This document shows positions 17,656 through 26,104 of a stretch of DNA of 64,000 nt, one piece after another. The position numbers were made by a program, and so were the translations under genes. Source of the DNA: Prosthecobacter sp. (GTDB lineage Bacteria > Verrucomicrobiota > Verrucomicrobiia > Verrucomicrobiales > Verrucomicrobiaceae); assembly GCF_034366625.1 (NCBI RefSeq), contig NZ_JAXMIH010000011.1, positions 245,742 through 309,741 on the forward strand. The letters are read 5' to 3'. Numbering within the stretch: position 1 is the stretch's first letter; each line of letters opens with the position of its first letter. Under the pieces are notes generated by a model. That model had not been told where the DNA came from. It did no database searches and worked only from the letters and a program-made list of their open reading frames with translations.

Positions 17656-18489
17656 ATGAAACGCACCCAAAAAACCACCATTGACGTGCAGGGAGCCGCC
17701 ATCACGATCCTGAAGCACAACGAAAGCGACTATATATCGCTCACCGACATGACGAAGAAATTTGGTGATGACACGCTGATCTATAGCTGGCTGAGGAACC
17801 GCAACACGCTGGAGTTCATCGGTATTTGGGAGCAAATCCACAATCCCGGTTTTAAACCTCTCGAATTCGAGACCTTTAAAACCCAAGCAGGCTTGAACAG
17901 CTTCTCCATGACTCCCAGGAAGTGGGTGGACGCCACCGCGGCCATCGGCATACAATCCCGTGCCGGACGGTATGGAGGAGGAACCTTTGCCCACCAGGAC
18001 ATCGCCTTCGAGTTTGGTTCCTGGCTCAGTCCTGAGTTCAAGCTCTACCTCATCAAGGAATTTCAACGTCTCAAGGAGGACGAGAACCGCCGCCTTTCCC
18101 TCGACTGGAACCTGAACCGCACGCTCTCAAAGCTCAATTACCGCATCCACACCGACGCGATCAAGACGCACCTCATCCCGCCGGAGGTCACCCCGCAGCA
18201 GGCGGCCTTCACCTACGCCAGCGAGGCCGACGTGCTCAATGTCGCCCTGTTTGGGCGCACAGCGAAGCAGTGGCGGGAGGCAAATCCGAAATTGGAGGGC
18301 AACATGCGCGAGTATGCCACTGTGGAGCAATTGCTGGTGCTGGCGAACATTGAGGGAATGAACGCCGAGTTCATCCACATGAAGCTGCCTCAGGGAGAAC
18401 GATTAAAACGCCTCAATCAGATCGCCATCCGCCAGATGCAGACATTGACCTCGCCGAAGCTAAAGTTCCCCTCCACCTCCGCTGAATAA
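17656..18489 (+). CDS. KilA-N domain protein
   Basis: The 277-residue protein carries a KilA-N DNA-binding-type domain in its first 135 residues: SLTDMTKKFGDDTLIYSWLR, WVDATAAIGIQSRAGRYGGG, and FAHQDIAFEFGSWLSPEFKL followed by YLIKEFQRLK. The C-terminal half (TYASEADVLNVALFGRTAKQ) matches the usual tail of bacterial KilA-N proteins. This family is spread among phages, large DNA viruses and bacterial mobile islands, and its role in bacteria is poorly known. Its position is odd: it sits between the DUF4350 and MoxR genes of an otherwise conserved envelope operon, with 13 bp before and 22 bp after it. This suggests insertion without breaking transcription. Confidence 0.9.
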   Translation: MKRTQKTTIDVQGAAITILKHNESDYISLTDMTKKFGDDTLIYSWLRNRNTLEFIGIWEQIHNPGFKPLEFETFKTQAGLNSFSMTPRKWVDATAAIGIQSRAGRYGGGTFAHQDIAFEFGSWLSPEFKLYLIKEFQRLKEDENRRLSLDWNLNRTLSKLNYRIHTDAIKTHLIPPEVTPQQAAFTYASEADVLNVALFGRTAKQWREANPKLEGNMREYATVEQLLVLANIEGMNAEFIHMKLPQGERLKRLNQIAIRQMQTLTSPKLKFPSTSAE

Positions 18490-18511
18490 CAAAATCGTCC
18501 ATTTACCTTTT

Positions 18512-19534
18512 ATGAACCCGATCCCCACCGAAACGCCCAGCACGTTCGCGCCGCCTCCCGCCGGTTACACGCCGCCGTCTTTGCCGAAGAGCACGACGAT
18601 CTTTCAGCAGATTCACGCGGCGGTGGGGCAGGTTTTTGTGGGGCAGCCTGAAGTGTTGCATCAGGTGCTCGCTGCGCTGCTGGCAGGCGGTCATGTGCTG
18701 CTCGAAGGCAAACCTGGCCTGGGCAAGACGCATCTTGTTCTCGCTCTTTCGCACACGTTTGGCGGCAGCTTCAGGCGCATCCAGTTCACGCCCGACTTAA
18801 TGCCCTCGGATGTCTGCGGCCACACCTTGTTCGACATGAGCAGCAGCACGTTCCGCGTGCGTCACGGCCCGGTGTTTGCCAATTTGCTGCTGGCGGATGA
18901 AATCAACCGCGCTCCGGCCAAAACGCAGTCCGCGCTGCTCGAAGTGATGCAGGAGACGCAGGTCACGATTGATGGTGAGAGCCACAAACTCGCGCCGCCG
19001 TTCATGACCTTCGCCACACAGAATCCCATCGAGCAGGAAGGCACTTATCCGCTGCCAGAGGCCCAACTCGACCGCTTCCTGCTCAAGGTACTCATCGACT
19101 ACCCCGACGTGGCGAATGAAACGTGGATTGTGAAGGCGGTGTCCTCGCGTGCATCTGGTGGAGGTCTTTCGACATCGAGCGTGCCGCAGATTTGCACGCC
19201 ACAGGACATCATCGACGCTCAGGAAGAAGCCGCCGCCGTGCAGGCGGTCGAACAAGTCGTTGATTACGCGGTGAGCATCGTGCGCGCCACGCGTCAGCAC
19301 AGCGCGATCTCGCTCGGAGCAGGCACGCGTGGCGCGATCAGTCTCGTGCGCATCGCCAAATCGTATGCATTGCTCGAAGGTCGTGGCTACATCACGCCTG
19401 CGGATGTGAAACGCGCCGTGCTGCCGGTGCTGCGGCACCGCGTGCAGCTCGCGCCGGAAATCGCCATCAGCGGCCAGAGTGTGGATGACATGCTGACCTC
19501 GCTGCTCAAGACCGTCGAAGCTCCCCGCGTCTGA
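18512..19534 (+). CDS. MoxR-family AAA+ ATPase
   Basis: This 340-residue ATPase has a proline-rich N-terminus followed by the MoxR AAA core: Walker A GKPGLGKT, the [14 protein letters not shown] segment, Walker [21 protein letters not shown], and sensor [21 protein letters not shown]. The C-terminal lid domain contains [20 protein letters not shown] and [20 protein letters not shown]. MoxR proteins act as chaperone-like ATPases for partner proteins, typically those encoded beside them (DUF58 and VWA proteins). It is followed 5 bp later by a DUF58 gene, the classic pairing. Confidence 0.95.
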   Translation: MNPIPTETPSTFAPPPAGYTPPSLPKSTTIFQQIHAAVGQVFVGQPEVLHQVLAALLAGGHVLLEGKPGLGKTHLVLALSHTFGGSFRRIQFTPDLMPSDVCGHTLFDMSSSTFRVRHGPVFANLLLADEINRAPAKTQSALLEVMQETQVTIDGESHKLAPPFMTFATQNPIEQEGTYPLPEAQLDRFLLKVLIDYPDVANETWIVKAVSSRASGGGLSTSSVPQICTPQDIIDAQEEAAAVQAVEQVVDYAVSIVRATRQHSAISLGAGTRGAISLVRIAKSYALLEGRGYITPADVKRAVLPVLRHRVQLAPEIAISGQSVDDMLTSLLKTVEAPRV

Positions 19535-19539
19535 TTTTC

Positions 19540-20844
19540 ATGCGCCCGACCGCACTGCTGCTGAAACTGCTCATCGCCTGGCTCATCCTGGCGGTGGCGG
19601 CGTGTGTTTGGGAGAAGTTTGTGATCTTGTGGCAGATCGCGGGAGGTGTTCTGCTGCTGGTGCTGATCGTGGATGCCTGCACTTTGCCGCGTCGTGGGCG
19701 CATCACCGGGAAGCGTTCGCTGCCGGGACGTTTTGCGCTGGGTGTCGGATCTTCGGTGACGTTGACGGTGACGCATTCGATGCGGCGCACGCTTGCCCTG
19801 GAGGTGTTCGACGGCATTCCGACCGCCGCGGAGGCGGAAGGTCTGCCGCATCGCGTGAGCGTACCGGCAGGCGAGTTTGCAGCGATCAGCTATCAGGCTC
19901 GGTTTGTGCGTCGCGGGCAGCATGCCTTCACACCAGGGCATGTGCTTGCGGGTTCGATGTTCGGACTGTGGCAAAATCTGCATTTCGTCGCGGGTGAGAG
20001 CCAGACGAAGGCTTATCCAAACTACGAGCCGGTCGTGCGTTTCGCCATGCTGGCGATGGCGAACCGCGTCGAGACCATGGGCATCATCAAACGCCGTCGC
20101 ATGGGTGCCTCGCTCGATTTCCATCAACTGCGCGACTATCAGGACGGCGATGTGCTTTCCCGCATCGACTGGAAGGCCACCTCGCGTCGTTCGACTCTCG
20201 TCAGTCGTGATTACGAGGAGACACGCAATCAAACCATCCTGCTCGTGCCTGATTGCGGCCGCCGCATGCGTGCGCTCGATGGCGGGCTCAGTCAATTCGA
20301 CCACTGTTTGAACGCGATGCTGCTCATCGCCTTCATCGCGCTGCGTCAGGGCGATGAAGTCGGCGTCGTGGGCTTTGGTGGCGTGCAGCGCTGGCTGCCG
20401 CCGGTGAAAGGCGCGCACAGCATGCCGAAGCTGCTCAATCATCTCTACAATTACGAGGCCAGTGCCGAGCCGAGTGATTTCATCGAGGCTGCCGAGCGCG
20501 TCATGACGCTGCAACGCCGCCGCGCGCTCGTGATCCTGCTCACCAACCTGCGCAGTGAGGACGGCGCGACGCTGGCTTCCGCCGTCAGTGCCATGCAGCG
20601 CCGCCATCTCGTGCTCACAGCCACCTTGCGCGAGCAGGAGCTCGAACACCGTGCCGAGGCACCGATTGGTCATCTTCACGACGCGCTGCAATACGGTGCC
20701 ATGACACATTATTTCGGTGAACGCCGCCGCTTGCTCGAATCGCTGCGCTCACAGCGTGTCCTCACCGTGGATGAATCCGCGCAGATGCTGCCGGTGGCGC
20801 TGGCGAACAAGTATCTGGATGTGAAGGCGGGCGGGCTGCTTTAA
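19540..20844 (+). CDS. DUF58 domain protein
   Basis: The 434-residue protein has two hydrophobic helices at the N-terminus (LLLKLLIAWLILAVAACVWE and FVILWQIAGGVLLLVLIVDA). A beta-rich segment and the DUF58 core follow, with the signature DYQDGDVLSRIDWKATSRRS and LVSRDYEE. The distal part has a von Willebrand A-like fold pattern (TILLVPDCGRRM, AMLLIAFIALRQGDEVGVVG). DUF58 proteins are standard partners of MoxR ATPases and probably act at the membrane; the substrate process is unknown. It ends the operon that began with the RDD gene. Confidence 0.92.
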   Translation: MRPTALLLKLLIAWLILAVAACVWEKFVILWQIAGGVLLLVLIVDACTLPRRGRITGKRSLPGRFALGVGSSVTLTVTHSMRRTLALEVFDGIPTAAEAEGLPHRVSVPAGEFAAISYQARFVRRGQHAFTPGHVLAGSMFGLWQNLHFVAGESQTKAYPNYEPVVRFAMLAMANRVETMGIIKRRRMGASLDFHQLRDYQDGDVLSRIDWKATSRRSTLVSRDYEETRNQTILLVPDCGRRMRALDGGLSQFDHCLNAMLLIAFIALRQGDEVGVVGFGGVQRWLPPVKGAHSMPKLLNHLYNYEASAEPSDFIEAAERVMTLQRRRALVILLTNLRSEDGATLASAVSAMQRRHLVLTATLREQELEHRAEAPIGHLHDALQYGAMTHYFGERRRLLESLRSQRVLTVDESAQMLPVALANKYLDVKAGGLL

Positions 20845-20873
20845 AGCCAGCGCCACGCTGATGTAGCGGAAAG

Positions 20874-20887
20874 CGCCACATGTGGCG
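20874..20887. other. 14-bp perfect palindrome upstream of the sugar operon
   Basis: CGCCACATGTGGCG is fully self-complementary and lies in the 78-bp gap before the DegT-type aminotransferase gene. It could be an operator for a dimeric regulator; no regulator is identified. Confidence 0.4.
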
Positions 20888-20917
20888 TCATTTGCGACAA
20901 ACGTAGTGGAGGGAAGG

Positions 20918-20938
20918 GTGTCATGCGCCGCATGACAC
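20918..20938. promoter_or_regulatory. Perfect inverted repeat over the aminotransferase start codon
   Basis: GTGTCATGCG and CGCATGACAC are perfect 10-bp arms around a single C. Both candidate start codons (ATG at 20923 and ATG at 20932) lie within it. In RNA it would tuck both starts into a hairpin, so it may control translation of the first sugar gene; it could equally be a DNA-binding site. Confidence 0.45.
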
Positions 20939-22062
20939 CGCCTTCCAACCCATTGTTTCCGCCGTATCCACTCGAGGATCAGCGGCGGCATCAAATCGAG
21001 CTTTCACACACGATCCGCCGTGTCCTCGATAGCGGCAGCTACATTTTGGGCGAGGAAGTGACCGCCTTTGAAGCCGAGTTTACCGCTTTTCTCGGTGTGA
21101 AGCAGGTCGTCGGCGTGGCGAGCGGCACAGATGCGATCGAGGTGATGCTGCGGGCGCTTGAAATCGGACCTGGAAGCAAGGTGGTCGTCCCATCCTTTGC
21201 TCCATCCGCCGTGGCGGCAGGGGTGACACGCTGTGGCGCGGAACCGCTGTTTGCGGACATCGAGGCGGACACATTCACGCTATGTCCCGAGTCACTGGAC
21301 GCCGTGCTGCGTTCTCCGGCGGGGCAGGGGGTGAAAGCGGTGCTGGCAGTGCATCTTTACGGGCATCCGGCGGACTGGCAGAACCTGAGACAGGTGGCCG
21401 ATGAGCATGGCATCGTGCTGCTGGAGGACTGTGCGCAGGCGCATGGCGCGGTCTGGCACGAGCACATGGCCGGAACTCTCGGCAGGGCGGCGGCGTTCAG
21501 CTTTTATCCGACCAAAAATCTCGCGGCGCTTGGTGATGCGGGAGCGGTGGCGACGAATGACGAGGAACTTGCCGAACGCATGCGGTTGATCCGTCAGTAT
21601 GGCTGGAAGAGCCGTCACATCAGCGAGGTTGCAGGTGTGAACAGCCGGCTCGATGAACTGCAAGCGGCGGTGCTGCGGGTGAAGTTGCCAACGCTGAGGA
21701 ATGGCGTTCAGCAGCGGCGGAGATTGGCGGCAGAGTATGATGCCAGGCTGATGAACAGCAATCTCGTGACACCGCCTTCGGTGAGGGGCGGCTGCGAGCA
21801 CGCTTATCATCAATACGTGGTGCGTTGTGGTCGGCGGGATGAACTCATGGAGCATCTGCAACGAAGCGGGATTCCGGCGGCGGTGCATTATCCGGTGCCG
21901 TTGCACCGGCAGCCGGCTTTTGGCGGCAGCGAGCAGGCACTGCCGGAAAGTGACCGGGCTGCCGCTGAAGTGATTTCTCTGCCGCTGCATCCCTACCTGT
22001 CCGAGGACGCGGTGGATGCTGTGTGTTGTGCCATCGAAAGCGAAGATTATGCATGCTCCTGA
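20923..22062 (+). CDS. DegT/DnrJ/EryC1 PLP-dependent sugar aminotransferase (FdtB-like)
   Basis: This 379-residue enzyme of the DegT family transfers an amino group to a nucleotide-linked keto sugar. The PLP lysine is Lys198 in SFYPTKNLAALGDAGAV, and LEDCAQAHGA and GVNSRLDELQAAVLR are family blocks. The FdtA-type isomerase three genes downstream suggests the pair makes a dTDP-3-amino-3,6-dideoxyhexose, as in FdtA/FdtB. RmlA and RmlB, which would supply the precursor, are not in the window, so the substrate is inferred. Start choice is between 20923 and 20932, both inside a palindrome. It overlaps the methyltransferase start by 14 bp. Confidence 0.9.
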   Translation: MRRMTPPSNPLFPPYPLEDQRRHQIELSHTIRRVLDSGSYILGEEVTAFEAEFTAFLGVKQVVGVASGTDAIEVMLRALEIGPGSKVVVPSFAPSAVAAGVTRCGAEPLFADIEADTFTLCPESLDAVLRSPAGQGVKAVLAVHLYGHPADWQNLRQVADEHGIVLLEDCAQAHGAVWHEHMAGTLGRAAAFSFYPTKNLAALGDAGAVATNDEELAERMRLIRQYGWKSRHISEVAGVNSRLDELQAAVLRVKLPTLRNGVQQRRRLAAEYDARLMNSNLVTPPSVRGGCEHAYHQYVVRCGRRDELMEHLQRSGIPAAVHYPVPLHRQPAFGGSEQALPESDRAAAEVISLPLHPYLSEDAVDAVCCAIESEDYACS

Positions 22063-22831
22063 ATATGACACACTCCGGGCGGTGGAAGACCGTCACTGGT
22101 GGTATGCAGTTCTGCGCAGCCTGGTGCTGTGTGCGCTGGCAGGCAGGCTGCCGCCACGTGGCCATTTGCTGGACGCAGGCTGCGGAACCGGGGGCATGCT
22201 GGATTTTTTACGCGGGCGAATCCGCCATCTCGATGTGGAGGGCATCGATGTTTCGGCACAGGCGGTGGGGCATTGCCAGCGGCGCGGTTTGAGCACCATA
22301 CGCGAGGGGTCGGTGCATGAGCTGCCGTTTGATGATGGTGATTTCGACGCCGTGCTGAGCCTGGACGTGTTGTATCATGCCGAAGTGGATGAAGAACGGG
22401 CTCTGGCAGAGATGAGCCGTGTGCTGAGGCCGGGCGGTCTGCTGGTGCTGAACCTGCCCGCGTTTGAATGCCTGCGCGGATCGCATGATGCGGCGGTTTG
22501 TGGTGTCAGGCGCTACATGGCGTATCATGTGCGGTCGCTGCTCGAACATCATAGTCTCCGCGTCGAGATGATCCATTACTGGAACGCCTGGCTGTTTCTG
22601 CCGCTGCTCATTTGGCGGCGCTGGAGCCGTCTGGGCCTGAAGCCGGAGATGGAACCCGCCTCAGACGTCAAGCTGCCGCCCGCATGGTTGAACCGATCCC
22701 TGAAAACTGCGGGCAGGCTGGATGCCTGCCTGTGCCGTGTGCTGCGCCTTCCGTTTGGATCGTCCGTCTTTGCCGTGGCGAAAAAATTGAATCCGCAACC
22801 GGGAGGACAGGATCATGGCGCTGGTCGATGA
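22049..22831 (+). CDS. SAM-dependent class I methyltransferase
   Basis: From the ATG at 22049 the 260-residue protein shows the Rossmann SAM-binding motif HLLDAGCGTGGMLDFLRG, then FDAVLSLDVLYHAEVDEERA and MSRVLRPGGLLVLNLPAFEC, which are motifs II/III of the methyltransferase 11 type. The N-terminal MHAPEYDTLRAVEDRHWWY is a common lead-in for methyltransferases in polysaccharide and lipid-linked sugar clusters. It lies between a sugar aminotransferase and a GT2, so it probably methylates a sugar or lipid intermediate; the acceptor is unknown. It overlaps both neighbours (14 and 17 bp). Confidence 0.85.
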   Translation: MHAPEYDTLRAVEDRHWWYAVLRSLVLCALAGRLPPRGHLLDAGCGTGGMLDFLRGRIRHLDVEGIDVSAQAVGHCQRRGLSTIREGSVHELPFDDGDFDAVLSLDVLYHAEVDEERALAEMSRVLRPGGLLVLNLPAFECLRGSHDAAVCGVRRYMAYHVRSLLEHHSLRVEMIHYWNAWLFLPLLIWRRWSRLGLKPEMEPASDVKLPPAWLNRSLKTAGRLDACLCRVLRLPFGSSVFAVAKKLNPQPGGQDHGAGR

Positions 22832-23771
22832 GACTCCTGAGGTGAGTTTTGTGGTGCCGCTGCACAACACGGGAGAGTCGCTGCCACGGCTGCTGGAGGC
22901 CTTCCGCGTGGCAGAGATCGGGTGTTCCTGGGAACTGGTGCTGGTGGATGATGGCAGCGTGGATGGCACGTTCGCGCGTGCGAGTGAGCTGGCGCGTGAT
23001 TACCCGGTTCCGGTCACGCTGGTGGAGCTGGTGCGAAATTTTGGCGAGCACGCGGCGGTGCTGGAGGCGTACCGTCGGGCACGAGGCCGGTTCGTGGTGA
23101 ATCTGGACGATGATCTGCAAAACCCGGTGAGCGAGGCACTCAAGCTGCTGAAACACCTGCGCGAATCCAATGCCGAGGTGGTTTATTCGTCGTACACGGA
23201 CAAGAAGCACTCCTGGCCGCGCAATGTGGCGAGCTGGCTGGCGAACCGCTGCGCCACTTTTCTGCTGGGCAAGCCGCGTGATCTTTATCTGTCCAGCTTC
23301 CGGGCGCTGCGGCGCGAGCTGATCGGACGAATCATCACCTACCGCGGTCCGTATCCCTACATCGACGGTTTGATTCTGGGCGCCACGAACCGCATCGCAA
23401 CCCTGGAGGTCGAACATGTGGAGCGGGCGGATGGCCGGAGCGGTTACACGCCGCGCAAGCTGATCCGTCTGGCTTTGAGCCTGCTGTTTGATTTCAGCGT
23501 CATGCCGTTGCGTCTGGCCAGCGTGCTGGGAGTCGTGCTTTGTGTGGTGGGAGCGCTGATTCTGGTCGAGGTGGTGATCGAGACGATGTTTGTCGGCCAG
23601 CGGCAGCTTGGATGGGGATCATTGATGGGAGCGCTGGCCGTGTTCAGCGGCGCGCAACTGCTGATGCTGGGCATCATCGGCGAATATGTCGGACGTGCGT
23701 TCCTGACGGTTTCCGGCAAGCCGCAGTCCCTGGTGCGCACGGTCATTCAACATGAAACACAAACCGCATGA
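22815..23771 (+). CDS. Polyprenyl-phosphate-type glycosyltransferase family 2 (GtrB/DPM1-like)
   Basis: The 318-residue protein has a GT2 catalytic domain (SFVVPLHNTGESLPRLLEAF, ELVLVDDGSVDGTF, FVVNLDDDLQNPVSEALKLL). Two membrane helices at the C-terminus follow (VLGVVLCVVGALILVEVVIE and GSLMGALAVFSGAQLLMLGI). That layout is typical of enzymes that put a sugar on undecaprenyl phosphate for later transfer on the far side of the membrane. The neighbours suggest the sugar is the amino-deoxyhexose made by the DegT and FdtA-type enzymes, but this is inference. It overlaps the FdtA-like gene by 4 bp. Confidence 0.9.
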   Translation: MALVDETPEVSFVVPLHNTGESLPRLLEAFRVAEIGCSWELVLVDDGSVDGTFARASELARDYPVPVTLVELVRNFGEHAAVLEAYRRARGRFVVNLDDDLQNPVSEALKLLKHLRESNAEVVYSSYTDKKHSWPRNVASWLANRCATFLLGKPRDLYLSSFRALRRELIGRIITYRGPYPYIDGLILGATNRIATLEVEHVERADGRSGYTPRKLIRLALSLLFDFSVMPLRLASVLGVVLCVVGALILVEVVIETMFVGQRQLGWGSLMGALAVFSGAQLLMLGIIGEYVGRAFLTVSGKPQSLVRTVIQHETQTA

Positions 23772-24211
23772 TCCACGAGACCACCATCGAGACCTGTTCT
23801 GTGCGCGGTGTGCGCCTGTATGAGATGCGCCATGTCGTGGACACGGTGCGCGGCCATCTGGCCGTCGTGGATTTTCAGCAGGAACTGCCGTTTCAGCCGC
23901 AGCGTTGCTTCCTCACCTACGCCATTCCTGGAGAGCAGGTTCGTGGCGAGCATGCACACCGGCGGTGCGCGCAGTTTCTCGTCTGCACGCATGGCGAATG
24001 CCATCTCCGCGTCGATGATGGCGAAAACTGCGAGGAGTTCTGCCTGAACCGGCCGACATTTGGTGTGCTGGTGCCGCCGATGGTGTGGGCCACGGAGCAT
24101 CTGCACTCGCCGGACTCCGTGCTGATGGTGCTGGCTTCGCGACCGTATGAGCCGGAGGATTACATTCGTGACTACCGGGACTTTCTGAACGCGGCAAAAC
24201 AGAGTAAATAG
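23768..24211 (+). CDS. FdtA/QdtA-family sugar 3,4-ketoisomerase (cupin)
   Basis: At 147 residues this is the size of the single-domain cupin isomerases FdtA and QdtA, which convert dTDP-4-keto-6-deoxyglucose to a 3-keto sugar before transamination. Diagnostic features are RCFLTYAIPGEQVRGEHAHR with the active-site histidines, CAQFLVCTHGECHLRVDDGE, and VPPMVWATEH. Which C4 epimer is made (Fuc3N or Qui3N precursor) cannot be read from the sequence. It follows a GT2 and shares the operon with a DegT aminotransferase, matching the FdtA-FdtB pair. The next gene, a histidine kinase, starts 5 bp later. Confidence 0.88.
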   Translation: MIHETTIETCSVRGVRLYEMRHVVDTVRGHLAVVDFQQELPFQPQRCFLTYAIPGEQVRGEHAHRRCAQFLVCTHGECHLRVDDGENCEEFCLNRPTFGVLVPPMVWATEHLHSPDSVLMVLASRPYEPEDYIRDYRDFLNAAKQSK

Positions 24212-24216
24212 AAACC

Positions 24217-25326
24217 ATGAAAGCGACCACGCTCTCCGCATTGCTGCCGCCGCCGGAACACGACAGTGCCGTGGCGGGCTTGTGGACACGGACCACGCTG
24301 ATGATGCGCCGCCAGCCGGCATGGCTCGCCTCGTTGCTCCCGTTGTTGATGACGCTGTTCATGGGCTGGCTGGATGAAGTCACCGGCTGGGAGGTCAGCT
24401 TGTTCATTTTTTATGCGATCCCCATCATCCTGGCGGTGTGGTGGTCAGGCAGCGGAGCCGGTTTGGGAATCGCAGCGGTGGCCGGCGCGGTGTGGTGGCT
24501 GGCCAACGAGACGGACCATCCTTATGAGACCCAACTGGGATATGCCTGGGCCTTGCTCAATCGCGAGTTTTACTTCTGCGTCGTGGTTTTTGCGGTCATG
24601 ACGGTGCGCAACAAGCAGGACGCCGACGAGGCGCGCATCCGCATGCTGGAGGAGAGACGCCAGTTGGAGCATGACATCGTCAGCGTCAGCGAGCATGAGC
24701 AGCAGCGCATCGGCCGGGATTTGCATGACGGCCTGTGCCAGCATCTGGCGGCCATCGGCTGCGCCGCCCGGGTGCTGGCGGAGGATTTGCAGGAGCAGAA
24801 CGTGCCTGCGGCGCGTGATGCCGTCATGATCGAGGATTCCATCCAGCAGGCGGTGCTGGAGGCGCGCAATCTGGCCCATGGCATTTTCCCGGTGCATGTG
24901 GACCGCAGCGGACTCGCGGCCGCATTGTCTGATCTGGCCAGGATGACGAGCCGTCTCACTGGCGTGCAAATTGAAGTCAGTGAGGGCATCGAGGCCCATC
25001 TGGAAGATCCCGAGGCGTCCATGCACTTGTACCGGATCGCGCAGGAGGCGGTGGCCAACGCGGTGCGCCATGGTGGTGCCAGCCATATTGTGATCAGCCT
25101 CGCTCTTGCTGGAGAAGTGTTGGAACTGAAGATCGAGGACGATGGCCGGGGAATGGCCGCCACCCAGGCCGCACAAGTGGAAGGCATGGGACTGCGCACG
25201 ATGCGCTACCGCTCCCAGGCGCTGGGTGCCTCGCTTCAATTTCTAACACCCTCCAGCGGCGGCACACGGGTGCTTTGCAGGCTGCCAGTTCAATCCCAAC
25301 CCGACGATCATCATGCCGAAAAGTGA
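24217..25326 (+). CDS. Membrane sensor histidine kinase (NarL/DegS type, HisKA_3)
   Basis: This 369-residue kinase has an N-terminal set of hydrophobic helices (LASLLPLLMTLFMGWLDEVT, VSLFIFYAIPIILAVWWSGS, REFYFCVVVFAVMTV) with almost no extracytoplasmic domain. A coiled-coil and a HisKA_3 dimerisation domain follow, with phospho-acceptor His170 in IGRDLHDGLCQHLAAIGCAA. The ATPase domain has the N-box QEAVANAVRHGGA and G-box EDDGRGMAA. It overlaps the response regulator gene by 14 bp and starts 5 bp after the sugar isomerase gene. Co-transcription with the sugar genes is therefore likely. The signal is unknown. Confidence 0.93.
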   Translation: MKATTLSALLPPPEHDSAVAGLWTRTTLMMRRQPAWLASLLPLLMTLFMGWLDEVTGWEVSLFIFYAIPIILAVWWSGSGAGLGIAAVAGAVWWLANETDHPYETQLGYAWALLNREFYFCVVVFAVMTVRNKQDADEARIRMLEERRQLEHDIVSVSEHEQQRIGRDLHDGLCQHLAAIGCAARVLAEDLQEQNVPAARDAVMIEDSIQQAVLEARNLAHGIFPVHVDRSGLAAALSDLARMTSRLTGVQIEVSEGIEAHLEDPEASMHLYRIAQEAVANAVRHGGASHIVISLALAGEVLELKIEDDGRGMAATQAAQVEGMGLRTMRYRSQALGASLQFLTPSSGGTRVLCRLPVQSQPDDHHAEK

Positions 25327-25990
25327 GACCAAAGATGCCAGCCCCTGCAAAGTGTTGCTCGTGGAGGACCATCCCATGTTCCGCGATCACCTGGGGCAGT
25401 TGATCAACCGTGACCTCGGCATGTCCGTCTGCGGAGAAGCGGACAACATTCGTGACGCCATGCGCTTGATCCACGAAACCAAGCCTGACATTGCCATCGT
25501 GGACATCACGCTGCGCGGATCGAGCGGCCTGGAACTGCTCAAGGACATCAAGGCCCAGGGGCTGTCCGTCAATGTGCTCGTGCTTTCCATGCATGATGAG
25601 GAGCTCTATGCCGAACGTGCCCTGCGTGCCGGGGCCAAGGGCTACATCACCAAAAATGAGGCTTCGACCGAGGTCATCAAGGCCATTCGCTGTGTGATGA
25701 ATGGCGAGGTGTATGCCAGCAGGCAGATGACCACGAAACTGCTGGAGCGCATGACTCAGAAGCGTTCGTCGCCTGAACTGGCCGGCATGGAGACACTGGC
25801 GGATCGTGAACTGGAGGTGTTTCAAATGCTCGGCCGGGGCAGGAGCACGCGTGAGATCGCCCAGTCGCTCAGCTTGGGCGAATCCACCGTGGAAACCTAT
25901 CGTGCACGCATCAAGGAAAAGCTCCAGTTGCGCAGCGCCGCCGAGCTGTATCTGCGTGCCGGCCAGTGGGTGCGTGAGCATGGCGCCTGA
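25313..25990 (+). CDS. NarL/FixJ-family response regulator
   Basis: This 225-residue regulator has a receiver with acidic residues in LLVEDHPMFRD, phospho-acceptor Asp64 (AIVDITLRG) and the lysine in GAKGYITKNEA. A LuxR-type helix-turn-helix follows (LADRELEVFQMLGRGRSTRE, IAQSLSLGESTVETYRARIK). It overlaps the preceding kinase gene, its evident partner. Two similar regulators elsewhere in the window share the GRSTREIA...VETHRAHIKEKL pattern, so this is a locally expanded family. Target genes are unknown. Confidence 0.95.
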   Translation: MPKSETKDASPCKVLLVEDHPMFRDHLGQLINRDLGMSVCGEADNIRDAMRLIHETKPDIAIVDITLRGSSGLELLKDIKAQGLSVNVLVLSMHDEELYAERALRAGAKGYITKNEASTEVIKAIRCVMNGEVYASRQMTTKLLERMTQKRSSPELAGMETLADRELEVFQMLGRGRSTREIAQSLSLGESTVETYRARIKEKLQLRSAAELYLRAGQWVREHGA

Positions 25991-26029
25991 AGCTGCTTTG
26001 AGCGGGCGGGGGCATGTAGCGCCGACCAT

Positions 26030-26049
26030 GACAAGGCATGTCACTTGTC
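26030..26049. other. Inverted repeat in the gap before the TMTC-like gene
   Basis: GACAAG-gcatgtca-CTTGTC forms 6-bp arms about 55 bp upstream of the next gene. It may be an operator or a weak hairpin after the response regulator; there is no T-tract. Confidence 0.25.
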
Positions 26050-26104
26050 GGGCAGGTGAGGTTTAAGGCAAAATGCAGCCATTAAATCCAATCGTTGAAA
26101 AGCC

